From Blasia pusilla (taxonomy: Eukaryota; Marchantiophyta; Marchantiopsida; Blasiales): a stretch of DNA of 64,000 bases. Numbering within the stretch: position 1 is the stretch's first letter; each line of letters begins with the position of its first letter. The notes under the pieces are model-generated. The model did not search any database. It was not told the DNA's origin and saw only the letters and a list, made by a program, of their open reading frames with translations. The DNA lies in contig CM114273.1 in assembly GCA_050084515.1 (NCBI GenBank), positions 39,122,001 through 39,186,000 on the forward strand. Reading direction: 5' to 3'. This document shows, one piece after another, positions 10,440 through 22,700 of this stretch. Position numbers and translations under genes: made by a program.

Positions 10440-11480
10440 TTCCGCTCATCCTTTCCTACTTTTTATTTTAAATTAAAAATACCATGCTGAATCCCCATCT
10501 TTCATTTTTTACTCCCTCCTAAGAGATGCATAGGCCTTAAAAAATTCACCAAGCCTCCAACTCTAATTTTACATGCCCCCAAAAAGTTAAAGGATTTTTT
10601 AAGGACTTTACCTTCACTTATGCCCTCTTATAATGCCGCACGTGCTTTGCAGAAATCTCTTGGTTGGATCTAAACTTCCCACCATTGGATGGCCTTGAGA
10701 ATTGGATGGGTGATGAAAAAAATTCCTATAAAGAGGATTAAGGATTTAGATCTTGTAAATTGGGCACAAAACAAGCAATAAAAACTCACTTTCTCCTCTT
10801 TCATTATACATTTTAATTTGGTCTCAGAAGCTCAAAATCCTTGGAAAAAAAATGATTTTCATTCTCAGCACTGTGTTACATCTTCTTAAAGCTTTTCTAG
10901 ATTTATGGTTCACGAGGGGTGAAGTTCTTCCAAAATGAAGCATGGAGACCAAGAATTATGATCTTCCAACTTTTTTTTCTTGTTGGTAGTGTTATTGTTT
11001 CCTTTGGTTTGGCCTTTCAAATTTTCTCACTGTTGGATGAAGCTTAAAATTTGCACGTATATGTAAATCACCCTTTAAAATCACTTTAACGGTTTCAATC
11101 TTGCTTTTGCATTTTTCAATTTGGAGTTAAAAATACTCTTCTCAGGCACCATCTTCCATTTTTAGCTCCCTCCTTGGAGATTCATTCACCTTGAAAAAAT
11201 CACCAAGCCTAAAACCCTCATTTCACATGTCTTGGAAAATTTGCAGGCCTTTTGAGTAAGCAAACCTTCACTTGTGCCCTCTTCTTATTACATAAACAGT
11301 TTGCATCGACATCTTGATTGGACTCAATCTTCCCACTAGGACTTTTGATGGGTGATGCGAATTAAAACATTCCTTTGAAGAGGATATTGTCAATTAGGCA
11401 CAAAATATGCAATAAAAATTCGTTCACCTAAAAACAAAATTCACCAAGCTTAAAACCCTAATTTCACATGCCTTGGAAAA
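10440..11480. repeat. Diverged direct repeat, about 660-bp offset
   Basis: A block starting near 10500 (CTCCCTCCTaAGAGATGCAT, ACCAAGCCT, TATGCCCTCTT, GGGTGATG, GCAATAAAAA) recurs near 11165 with the same landmarks in the same order, and its first part appears a third time near 11435. There is no coding potential. It is probably part of a decayed non-coding transposon. Confidence 0.65.
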
Positions 11481-12250
11481 TCTCATGATTTTTTATTTCA
11501 ATGATTGATTTTGGTCTACTTATGTTATGTTGAAGGTTTTTTTTTCCAAATATGGAAATTATTAGTTTTTGGATATTATGATTTTTTTCTTATGAAATAC
11601 TTTTTTTATGCATGATCATATTCATTTTCATTTGGTGTTTGATTTTGAGATTTCTATTCGACTGCTTTTTTTTAAACATAATTTTTATTCCGTTTTTAAT
11701 GTTAATGATTTTCTTATTATTTTAAATATTTTTGACTCAATTGAGAATGTCTACTCCAAATGATTTAATATTTTCTCTAATTTAATGGTTTTTCTTATAT
11801 CTGGTTTAATACTTATTTATGACTAGATTAAACAATAATTAGATTAGAATTATTATATATTCAAATTATTCCATATTCTTAATGTCCTATTAAATAATTG
11901 AAAATTTTCAACATAGTGTGGATTCCTTCATTATCTAAGGAAAAACTAATTAACTCATTTCTAATTTATTAATTTTATTTCTTCACTTTTTATTTTTATT
12001 TTTTCACTATATCTCCTAGGGCTGGTTTTATTGTATTATGCATATTTATTTATTTATTTAATATTCTCCAAATTATCTTTTCTAACACATGTGTGTGAGA
12101 AAATGACTCATATTACTAAACAAGTCACGAGATATGACTTGTGCATGATTGAGTTATTTCTAAGACTATTAGGGTCATTACCTTATGATTGATTTAGTTT
12201 TCCAAGTCATACAAAATGACTGAACCAATAAAGTTATATTTTCAGTCATT
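11481..12250. other. AT-rich spacer, no gene seen
   Basis: Strongly T- and A-rich DNA with homopolymer runs. I see no frame, repeat or structured element that can be named. Confidence 0.4.
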
Positions 12251-14210
12251 TTGTACACAAGTCATTCTAGATCAATTCGTAAAAACCATAGTTTTCTTCT
12301 AGTGTGGAAACTCGCCTCTCTTGACATCAAAGGAAGGGAACTTTATCAGGAGAGAGTAGATGCGGTGATACATAGTCTCTCGGGGATGAAAAATATGAGT
12401 GCTAAGAGTATAAACAATGCTATTGTTGTCCCCTGTACATACGATATTTCAAAAGCCTCGGATGAATATCAGGGGTGACCATTTAGAAGTTTTTCCCTCA
12501 AAAGAGGGGAGAGTGGATGGATACCTGCATAATGGTACAAAAATCTTTTGGTGGGCGATTTTTGGTCAACATATAGCGGTTGCCTTCTCCAAACTTCATG
12601 AGGCCTCCGAGGACAATCTTTTCAGAAGTCTCCCATAAGGAGTAGTATGGGGGGAATATTGTCTCAAGAACCATCTCAGGTCTTGCAACCTCTCGTTCCT
12701 TCACAATCAAGTGGACACATATGCCAGCAAGGTGGAGACTCTGTTAAGGATGCTGATAGCCACATTCCGGGCTCACATGTTGAATATCAAGTTGATAGTA
12801 GTTAAGAAGACCGGAAAGAGGAAGCTTGGAGAAGTGGTGGATAATTAATATTTCCTTTCATTAAGGATTACTATTGTAGTACTATTGAAATTCTATTAAT
12901 AATTTATAATTATATTTTCACTTCCAATCAAACAAAAATATCCGGGATCTTAGTGCGTAATTCAGTCCAAGCTTGTTGTCATAATATTTCCAATCAGACT
13001 TACTTAAGTTTTGATTGACTTCCATCTGTTATTCTGAATTGCAGACCATATCGAAGAGACTCTCAAGTCATTTTGGTCCTAACCACAAGGAGATTTATAC
13101 ATTCTTATACAACTACTCTACCAGGAGTTCTACTGCTACATGGAGTATGTGGTATGCTATGATGGTTGCATACAAGGAAAGCAAAATCATGGCACGAGAT
13201 GATCTCACTTATTCTAAGTAGTGGCTGAGACATAAGACAAACGTTGAAAAGAGATGCTTGAAGAAGACCAACTTGAGACCATTGCAAGGGCTTAACAAAG
13301 ACAATGTGGTTTAGGTTGCAAAAGAACTCCCCAAATTAAGGATGCAAGTGCGGTCATGGGAAGTACAGAATGCAGACTTGATCAACCTCAAATCCTACTA
13401 CGATAAATTGAAACGCGAGCAAGTCAATATAGGCGCCATTTGTAATTTCTTCTTTGTAGAGAGGGAATTCACTATCGGAAGAATTTGTTGAGATTGCTTC
13501 GACCCACTCATCTCACAACAAGACTTCTTCGTCTATGATGTGTAGATTCTCCTCGATATTTTGTTGGAGGATAAGATGTATTTGAAGAAGCATCTCTCCT
13601 TCGGCACACAAGAAAAATTTGGATTTCCTATGGAAGAATTCTACAAGACTTTGTGGGAAATAATCAAATTTCAGAGGGCCAAAAAGCCTACGGGATCACT
13701 TTCTCGTGTCTACGCACAAGGAGGTCATTGGTAGGCTTGATATAACATCCCCGAGATCTTTCCGAAATATTGTAAGTTGGGAGGTAGTAGGCAATGATTG
13801 GAGTGTCCCTTACGACATCATTTTTATAAATATGGTTACTACGTTGGATGATTATGAACTACGATCGAAGATTTTGCAAAAAATTTTGATGAAGGATGTC
13901 GTCTTAATGCAAGCAAAAGATTATTGGTGTTTTTCATTGAAATAAAAAAAATCGTGAATTTTATAATCGCTTGCCAACGAGCATCCACTCTTTGGTTTGG
14001 AGTGATTCCTTGTACAGTCAAATTTCCATGACATACGTGAAGAGACAAAAGATCCGGAGTGGAGGATGTTTGATGGTTTTCATTAGGATATTTAGCGACG
14101 GTTTTGATAAGTCTACTTTGGGAGAACGAGCTGCTGTAAATGAAATACTTGGTAGAAAACATATTCCAACATCCCTTTGCGAGACAAAGGATATGATCAA
14201 CAAGGAGTAA
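12251..14210 (+). pseudogene. Unrecognised decayed coding region, possibly spliced
   Basis: I do not recognise this. Plus-strand open frames of 60-80 codons occur in succession (12251-12478, 12417-12638, 13015-13221, 13706-13945, 13971-14210). Reading between them gives protein-like text with many stops, for example a charged helix-like stretch near 13330-13440. A possible intron lies between about 12840 and 13044, where AT-rich sequence ends in TTGCAG. It lies upstream of the Helitron helicase remnant on the same strand and could be cargo or an unrelated transposon gene. It cannot encode an intact protein. Confidence 0.3.
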
Positions 14211-14690
14211 ATATTCGTTCCAATCCTAGGAGAAAATGAGTTTTAAATGGGTGATATGGTGGAGATTTTTAGCGGGTTGCAAGGTTTCACTCTAGGGGAT
14301 ATCACTAAAGGAAAAGTCGATAGCAACGTAGATCAAACTTAAGGGTATTTTTAATTACCAATGGGGTTTTTTTGGAATTTCGTCGAATTTATACAAGGGA
14401 GGGGGGAATTAAAAATATGAAGACGATGTAAGCAAGGCCCTCAAAAAATGGAGAAAGAAGCTCAAACTTTGGTCGAAAGTTGTAAGGGGTGAAGAAATCC
14501 CCTTCCCCAAAAAGTTAATAATAAAGTTGAAAGTTCTAATTCCAAAGAAAATATCAAGAAAAATAAAAATAAAAATGATATTAGTATATTGTGGGCTTGT
14601 TTGCGATGATCCCCTCCTCCACTTGATTTCAAGGGAATGTTGTTATATTTAGGATCATTTATGGGGATTCACTTGAATTATTTTACTTTT

Positions 14691-15241
14691 CTCCTTCATC
14701 TCGGGCCAAAATTTGTTTCCACAATTGGATTGGAGTGGAACTTGGGGGGCTTGGTCCTGATAATATAATCTCCCACGTGGATAGTTCAAATTTTCTAATA
14801 GTGAGTCCAAGATATAATTACAAATATAAGATCATACTTGTGGTCTTCCATTTTTAATACAATCTCTAGGTGAGCATTTGGCATAGAGAATCTGTTTTTC
14901 TCCATGTGTTGCAAAAGCATGGGGAGATCATGTCATAAAGTTTCATGATTTTTATGCTTGTGACTAAAAATGAAGGCCAAGAAAGGAAGGAGATAGTGGA
15001 AGAAGGGGGCTTGAAGTGGGGATTCACTTAGCTCCCTTTCATTATTCTCCTTCATTTTGGGCCAAGATTTGTTTCCACCATTGGATTGGAATGAAACTTG
15101 GTAGGCTTGGTCCTGGAAATGTAATTTCATACTTGGATTAATTTGATTTGCTATTTTTGACTCCAAGATGTAACTAAAAATCCAAGAGCACATTTGTGGT
15201 CTTCCATTTTTAATTCAATGTTTGGGTGGGCATATGGAGAT
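14691..15241. repeat. Two-copy direct repeat, about 354-bp offset
   Basis: About 200 bp from CTCCTTCATCTCGGGCCA (14691-14888) recurs at 15045-15241 with landmarks TTGGATTGGA, GGCTTGGTCCTG and GTGGTCTTCCATTTTTAAT in the same order. The copies are clearly diverged and non-coding. Confidence 0.75.
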
Positions 15242-15479
15242 TGCTCGACCATAACAATTTGTAATTTTTGTAATAGATGTTAAATATTTATGCTTCACAT
15301 GGTTTTTTGGACTACTAAAGAAGTCTAATTAAGAAAGGGAGGGTCAAATAGGAAAAAAAGTAGCCAAAAAGTTGAAGGATATTTTTTATAGGCGTATTTT
15401 AATTAAGTCGACTAAAAATAAGAAGGGTCAAATAGGGGCCCAACCGCATGTGGTATATGGGGCATATGTATTGTGACAT

Positions 15480-16090
15480 CCCCGAGAGTGGGAGGGGTTC
15501 AATACAAGTACTTGGAGGACATGCGGTGGGAGCTTTTCCGAAGCCGAGACAACTCATTTCTTCGGAAACTTTGGGGCTACTGCAAGGGGGTTGGATCAAA
15601 ATACCTGGATGACTCCGAGCTAATTGGAAACTATAGTTCATAATACTTTGGAATTGGCTCTTAAGATCCAATTCCGGCGGTATGAGCTTTTCGAGAGCCA
15701 GAATAGGTCATGCAAGGGGGTTGAATCCAAATACTTGGAGGACTCCGATGTGATTGGGAACTACAATTTTGAATGCTTTGGAATTGGCTCTTAAGATCCA
15801 ATCTGGACGGTAGGAGCTTTTACGGAGATGGAACAGGTCATTCTATTGACAAACTCAGGGCTACTGGGAGGGGTTCAATCCAAATACTTGGAGGATAGGT
15901 GGGGGTTCCAAGCTCATTTGGAATTAGAGTTCCCAATTATATCTTAAGATCCAATTTTGGCGGTTGGAGCTTTTTCGGAGCCGGAACAGGTCATTTCGCT
16001 GGAAAATTTAGGGCAGAGAAGGGTTGAATCCAAGTACTTGGAGGATAGGCGGGGGATCTAAGCTTATTTGTTTCTTTAGTTGAGAATGCT
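15480..16090. repeat. Diverged tandem array, about 130-155-bp units
   Basis: At least four units carry the same landmarks: a TTGGAGGA motif preceded by AATACTT or AAGTACTT (near 15510, 15735, 15885, 16040), TTAAGATCCAAT (near 15660, 15795, 15945) and GGAGCTTTT followed by a GGTCATT motif. No frame is maintained across the units. The array lies directly upstream of the Helitron remnant. Confidence 0.75.
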
Positions 16091-16637
16091 TTGGAATTGG
16101 GAAGCTTCAATTTGGCAGACCAACGCACAAACCTTGGCAGAGTCTGCACTCAATCTTCTGCTTCTACCATTACATAGAAGTTGTAGAATTATTTATTTTC
16201 TGTCTACAAACACTACTTTCATGGGTCTTAGAGGACTTTAACCAAATCAATTTCCAGCCTTTGCTTGTGGAGATATCCAAAGAAACGAGCAAAATAAACA
16301 TTGTCAACAGAATTTTGAACATTTCAACTTCAAGATCCTACCGTGATGGTCATCGGTGACAGAAAGAGACTCGATTGGTTGCAAAAGAGGATGATGTCAA
16401 GTTCAGATTTAAAAGGACTTAAGTTCTATTTTTACTAATAAGCATGACTTCAAGGAAGTCGGAAATCCAAAAATAGTTTAATTCTCCAAGAATGTCAAAA
16501 TTGGTGTCATGAGCTCTACTTGCAAGTAAGTGGCTAAGTACCATTAGCTGCTTTACATTCAATTCTATCAATACATAAAGTTCAATTACTCCAAGTATCA
16601 CAACTTCTAATTTACTCCTTCCATCATTTGTAGTTTA
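16091..16637. other. No gene seen
   Basis: Spacer between the tandem array and the Helitron helicase remnant. Parts of 16250-16600 may belong to the same Helitron frame (an intron-like CTCTACTTGCAAGTAAGT at about 16513-16530 resembles the intron start in Helitron copy 2), but no domain is readable. Confidence 0.35.
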
Positions 16638-17834
16638 TTGGTTAATAATGATGGAGTGCACTTAATCTGTGATACGATTGTCATTCTATTGGACAAAGCA
16701 TCAATGGTTCATTGTCATGTATTCAAGATCCTGAATCATACTTTACAAGATATTATGGGAGTTGTTTCTAATGATCTACGTAAAAATACCATTTGGAAAA
16801 TAACTTATGCTATTTGGTTGCGACTTTTGTCACATATTGCCTGTTTTTCGTCATGGTGATCAAGGGCAAATCATCCAAGCCACTATAAAGAGGCTAGATC
16901 TTTGGTAGAATAAAAAGGACATGAAGTTGTCAAAAAATGTGCGAGTTCAAAGGTTGGAAGGTCATTTGCATGTGTAACAAGATTTTGTTGATTGGTTATT
17001 GGAAGTGGGAGAGGGTTGTATACCTGTGCACCCTCATTGGGAGAAGATTTTAAACGATTATCATTTGAAATTATTACTAATATTAATAAGATGTGGGATC
17101 TTTTTGAATTGATATATGGCAATTCTCCTAATTGATTACATGATATTAATTTCTTAAAAGATACGACTATTTCGAGAAATAGAGATGTTACATCTCAGTT
17201 TCTTGGAGACATAATCTTTTTTACCTGCATAATTTTTGTTAGAAATTTATTTTTGGGAAGTTTGGATACTAACAACAATTTTTCTCTCCAATTGATTACA
17301 CAATTTATAGGAGCAAATTTATCTTAGTGTCAACTCTATTCTAAATGAGGGGATAAGTCATATCTATCAACTAATTTTTTTAACATATACTTGCCTTCTA
17401 GACTACTTCCGCATCGTTTGTGTTTGAAAGTTGATGCACCAATCATGCTCTTAAAAACCATGAATGGGTCACATAGATAAGCAAACGAGACAAGATTGGG
17501 GATTCTTGGATTTACGCAACATTGCATAGATGTTGAAATCATCACTCGAAAGGATATTGGAAATCAAGTTTCTAAGCCAGGTATCGTACTGATCACATCA
17601 ATTTTTGGTTTGCCATTTGATTTACAGATGTTTCAGTTACCTATTCGATCAACTTTTGCTACGACTATCAATGAGTCTCAAGATCAAACTTTGCAAAATG
17701 TTGGTCTATTGTACATAGCATTAGCAAGAGTAGGGAAGAGAAGTTCTATCCACATTATCATTGGGAGTGATGAACTTTCAAATAAGGAAGGTGACTACAC
17801 ACAAAATATAGAGTACAAAGAAATACTTGGATGA
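16638..17834 (+). pseudogene. Helitron helicase (Pif1-like) remnant 1
   Basis: C-terminal half of a RepHel-type Helitron helicase, which in intact elements drives rolling-circle transposition. Readable pieces in order: LDKASMVH-CHVF and LQDIMG (around the Walker B region, normally WDEAPM); VRVQRLEGHLHV then DWLLEVGEGCIP (about 16935-17025, motif after NMRV); the KVDAPIMLLK-like strand in broken frame (about 17430); and the last frame 17496-17834 with HCIDVEIITRKDIG, FDLQMFQLPIRSTFATTINESQDQT and LYIALARV, matching the conserved helicase C-terminus (FAMTINKSQGQT, LYVALSRV). Frameshifts and stops are frequent. It is homologous to copy 2 at 36515-38756. Confidence 0.8.
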
Positions 17835-17839
17835 AATAA

Positions 17840-19080
17840 AATTTGCAATTATATTACAAGCATCTTAGTAGCGTGTGCATCATAAGGATGCTAATAAGAG
17901 GCGATAGCAATGACATCCTTAGGATTAAAATCTTCTAATTCTAAAACGAGATGATTGGATAACTCCCCCATAACAGTCCGATCTGCCCATTTGTAGGGAC
18001 GTACGCTACCAAGACTCAACACTCACTGATGGGATGTGATGACAAATGCCATTAATGACAATAATGGCATGCCTTCCCTCATCCAGCACAACTTCAACAT
18101 GTAGCATGAGCGGCAACTTTCTACCACGTGGTGCATTTAGGGTTTAGGGCAAAGAAATGCCAAAGATCCCATCAGACACTCTTGCTTGAGCACGGATTGT
18201 ACGTACGTAGACTTTAGCACCTTACCTCTCTGAGGCTCTCTCATGCATCCCACGAGAAACTTACTAGATTCTTAAATATTACAATTTTATCAATTTCAAG
18301 AAAAAGTATTCCTTAGCCTAAAGATCATCTTCCGTGATAGACTTGGTCCATTTCATCTTGGAAAGCTTGCAGCTGAGTCTACATACCATTATAATCATTA
18401 TCCCTATTGCACTATTATGACATCTCTCATAAATGATTGATTAGGTGCAACGTCCACACATGGCGAACAAAGGATTTGACATCAAAACTTGGAATTCTCA
18501 AGAAGAAGAATACCATGTACTAATAGTTGGATTACACCCTTCAATATCAGACAAGAGATGCTTTACAAAAAGCCTCAATCATGGGATTTCATCTGATGGT
18601 AGCAAAGGCGCTTTCTCTTCTTGTGTCAAGCTTCCATTCTCCATTTGATGAGTTATCTGCGGTACAAGTTGATAATAAGTATGTTTCCTCTTGCATACTC
18701 AAACATATGGCCTCACCATGGTTCCACAAAGCTTTAAAGTGGCCTTTGATGGCTACACTATTTGTTTTTACATGGGATCATAAATATGTCTTAAAATGTC
18801 ATAACAATCTATCATAAATAGATAATTTTCTATTTTCAAAATTCTTTGCATCTTCCTCTCCTCCTTGGATTCTTCCATCTCTGAATATATTTTCTCTTAA
18901 AGAAAATGATTCTTGAAGGAATTTGTTTTTAAAGAAAAATATGAAAAGAAAGCTAAGAAACCCAATAGCCAATAACTAATATGATATCCGTGCATGACCA
19001 CGCTATAGTGCCATGCATAAAAAATTAGGCACAAATTTAGGGAAGGCATGGTTTGACATGTCTACCTTAGAATAGTTTAC
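17840..19080. other. No gene seen
   Basis: Follows the Helitron remnant. Two overlapping short plus-strand frames (18445-18817) match nothing I recognise. The segment may include the Helitron 3' region, but no clear CTRR hairpin end is present on this strand. Confidence 0.35.
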
Positions 19081-19081
19081 T

Positions 19082-19110
19082 CTAGTATAAGCCCGCGCGA
19101 TGCACGGGTT
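19082..19110 (-). mobile_element. Helitron-type 3' terminus (minus strand)
   Basis: On the minus strand a GC-rich hairpin (CCCGTGC...GCGCGGG) is followed six bases later by CTAG. The same pattern occurs at 2904-2936. The next base on the minus strand is A, not the usual T, so the exact end is uncertain. Confidence 0.4.
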
Positions 19111-19309
19111 TATATTTCCCATGTGATGTCAAATGCCATTTCAATCGATTTCGAAAAATCTCATTAGCTCATAAAGCGAACGATTCCATTGGCTGAACTT
19201 GCCAAGTGTAAAGAGGAGAGGAGCTTGCAAAATGAAGAGGCACTTTCAAAGGATAATGTAGACGAGGGTGAAATGAATTAATTTGTAAGAGGGAAAAAGT
19301 AACCACCTC

Positions 19310-19392
19310 ATGGCTCGAACCGCGAGCACTCACATAGCTCACCCCAATTGTTGCCAACATTGTCACTAAACCTCCTATGCAAGTCAAAAGCC
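19310..19392 (-). repeat. Possible tRNA-derived SINE head
   Basis: The minus strand contains GGTTCGAGCC, a good match to the internal B box of RNA polymerase III promoters, about 45 bases after a weaker A box-like TTTAGTGACAATGTTGG. The spacing suits a tRNA-derived SINE. It does not fold as a tRNA by eye, and no poly-A tail or target duplication was identified. Confidence 0.3.
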
Positions 19393-19394
19393 TG

Positions 19395-19746
19395 CGTTTA
19401 AATCACAAAGTTCCGAAAGTTGTTAATTAATCACTTACAAAAGAGAGCGTGATAAGGGAATTAATACAGATGAGAATATAAGCTATTATCAATCCCTACT
19501 CAACTTTGCAGGGGGTGCATCTAAAAATGAAGAAGGGCCCACACGGTTCTTTTCTACTTCTCATGAGAAAACTCTACAAGATTATTTCACAAAGTTCCTA
19601 ATCTTTCTTACTCGCGGTAAGATCCTCGAGAGAACCCTTCAAGATGGTTTCATGACACGAATGTGATCGTACGCACAAAAAGATAAAAGAAACTAGTGTA
19701 AGCCCTAAACCAAAATCACTAATTGTGGTGGCCGGACGGAACTTAC
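19395..19746. other. 3' flank of transporter gene; expected last exon not found
   Basis: The final exon of the EamA gene should lie here or further left. No frame with the expected last hydrophobic segment was found down to about 17800. Reading through the exon 5 donor gives an in-frame TAA at once. Confidence 0.4.
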
Positions 19747-22700
19747 CCGGGTACCGTCGTTTCGCCCATAAGCCATCCCAAACCGGATCCCAAGACGGGA
19801 GCCAATGTCATTGCCATCGACACGGGAAGAGGTTTGAAGTAACCTAGAGTGGTGTTGAAGCCCACGTGGCTGAGAAAGCCCGGGCCCAGCCCCAGAAACA
19901 GGGTCCGCACGATAAACTCTGAGAGCAGAAACGAGTGAGACCACATTCGGTCTCGCGCCATCTCAGTCCATGGAAACGGGAAAGAGCAAGAGTGGAGTTC
20001 CAGAAAAGAAAGGGAGGCGCTTCATTTTGGTGCTAGGATCGTACCTGGCCGCAACCAGCCTAAGAGTCCGGTGCCGCCGTAGAGAGATTGATGGAGATGT
20101 CCGTTTAATCCGTTGTTGAGGACTGTTCCTATGGACAGCAGCAGACATGCGCCCAGGTTTACAGGCAGGAGGTAGACGAATACAGGGAGTTCATCTGCTC
20201 ATCATCATGTTACAAGACACAACGAGTCCAACGAAGCGATCAGTCCCGAGGTTGGCCACAATTGCAATGCTCATGGCGATGTTGTTTCGCTCGTTAATTG
20301 ATCAGATTAGACTTTTACTTGAAGAGTTGGATCAAACGAGTAGTGAGATTATCTCTTCACCGACTGCGTAGTCATCTCCATCCCAGCAGCTGAAATTCAC
20401 GCTCCTCAATCGCTAGAGAGAATAAACGTAGCATCCAGATTCAATGCATGGTTAAAATGGACCCAGGTTTTTCTCAATCTGCAACTATGCACCGGCGTGA
20501 TCCACGTTCATTATCACATCGAGGCAAATTATTAAACACGGTAGACAAGCTCTAAGTTTAGAGTCGATCGTTTGATCCACTTCGATCCTGGGGAAATAAT
20601 ACAAACATGATAAACGGTCAGACTGCATCCAGAATCCATTTCATTCGGGTGCGCGCTTACGTACTTCGGAGACTTTTCCCACTCATCAAATACACCGCAA
20701 AGCAGCAGGCACTAGTCAGAGCAGCTACGTCGCCCAATACGGTGAACTCCTTGTCGTGCTCCACCTCTGCTCCAGCGGCGAGAATTGTAGAACCCACGAC
20801 TCCCAGGAGGACACCGAGTAGCTCGCCTACAATGAATGTCCTGTAAATAATGAAGGTGAACAATGACACGAACATCGGGGACATGATGCCGAGAAACAGA
20901 CTGTGCGTCAACGAGGTGTTGTCCAGCGACCAAATCTGCCATCCCACACAAAGGGCAAAGACATCAGCGCCGCTCCAACTCCGATCAGTTTCTTAACGAT
21001 CGTATCGTCAGTAAAGCATTTAAGATTGGATGTATATCGCAGCACGTCGGCTTTCCAGCAGATTGCTGGCGCTGGATTCATGTAGACAATACGTAAAGCA
21101 CTCTAGCGACCAAGGAGTCCTCATGCCTATTCGCCAAGATTCCAATGGGTATCGACAACACTTAGTGCACACGTGGAATGCGAATTTTACATGCTGGGGT
21201 TCGATCGCAAACCTCCACTTTCGTGGATATCTAATCAGAGCCTCACGGGGTCTCCCAATCACATAGCGCGGGTTTATAAACCCCGAGAAAAATAATTTCT
21301 TGGGGATTATAAATAACATTTTTTTTTCCAATTTCCGTGGAAATATAAAACTTTCCACCTCTTCAAAAACCAGTTTTTCCCAAATTCTCAGCCGAACCCA
21401 ATTTGCCGTCATTTTCCCAAATTGCACGTTTACGTCAACGTCACTGATTCCGAATCTCCCATCACTTGACTATTTTCCATATTAAAGCCCTACTTCACTG
21501 TAATTACCAACAAAGAATCTCAAACGAGGATAGGGGATATCCTCCTAAACCCCTGCTACTACATACGAGGGAGTGTACTTGGAGTTGTTGCATACTGTAG
21601 TTGAGGGAGACAGCGCCAAGGCATACAGTACAACTACTACTTTCACAGTGTAGCACTAAAGTGCGCGGCTAATTGTGACAGGCCCGCACCTGACTCTAAT
21701 CCTGAAACGACGCGAACTGACCAGCTGTGCGTGATTCTTCACTATAATTACCTTACAGTTCACGCGGCCTAAGCGTCATATTTTTGGGGATCGCAGTCGG
21801 GAAGAGTTTCACTGCGTTCCACTGGGACGACAAGCGAGAAATGAAATGAAATGAGGTGATTCTCACATTTTATCGTCACGAGGACGGAAACTCGTGATCG
21901 TGAGGCGAAATTTGTATCCAGAAAGAAATCACTGCGCTTGTACATATCCATACGGAAGATTTCTTAGCGGCAGGATGTCCCGTAGCACTCCGGGACCTCC
22001 CTCATCTCCGAAATGCAGCCAGCTAGTGCTCAATAAAAGTACAAGACTCTAGGCAGCCTGAGTTCAGGAATCAAAGCTTGCGAATCCAGGCGAGTAATAT
22101 TGGACTCCGATCTAAGTCCTAAAACGTTTAGGCCAATGGAAGACGTCTAATTGGCCAGAGGACGAAAACAGAAAAAGGTTGTCTTGGGTAAGATCTGACA
22201 GTGGTGCTTTCACACCGTAAAAGGGAAAAGCGATAAAGGACTACGGGACAGACTCCCGAAGAATCGACGGCCCCAGAATTATGCTAAAACGGCTGGGATT
22301 CCATGCTATGCCTAAATTTCGATGGCATAGCACGGAATCCCAGCGGAAAGCGTCTGTCGAGGCTGGTCTATGTGACCAGAGACATGCAAGCCGTGGGGTG
22401 GGGGGGGATCTTTCCGTATTCTCTGTTGCTACGCTCTCGTTCCCTACGGTGTCTTCGCAATAATCGAGTCGATAGAACTCAAGCTGAATTGATCACTGGC
22501 TTCTGGATCGGCCCCACTTGGGTCGTCCTACGGGAGAATTTGAGGCGCCACTGACCGGTAGCATGCCCAAATCCGTAACGAACACCACGAAATTGAATCG
22601 ATTCAGTTTGAAAGAAGGCACATTGCTGGAAACAGGTTTCTGAAATTAGGCAGGGAGCAGGACGTCACTCGGGGACTGGGGACTGTGGATGGAATTCGGT

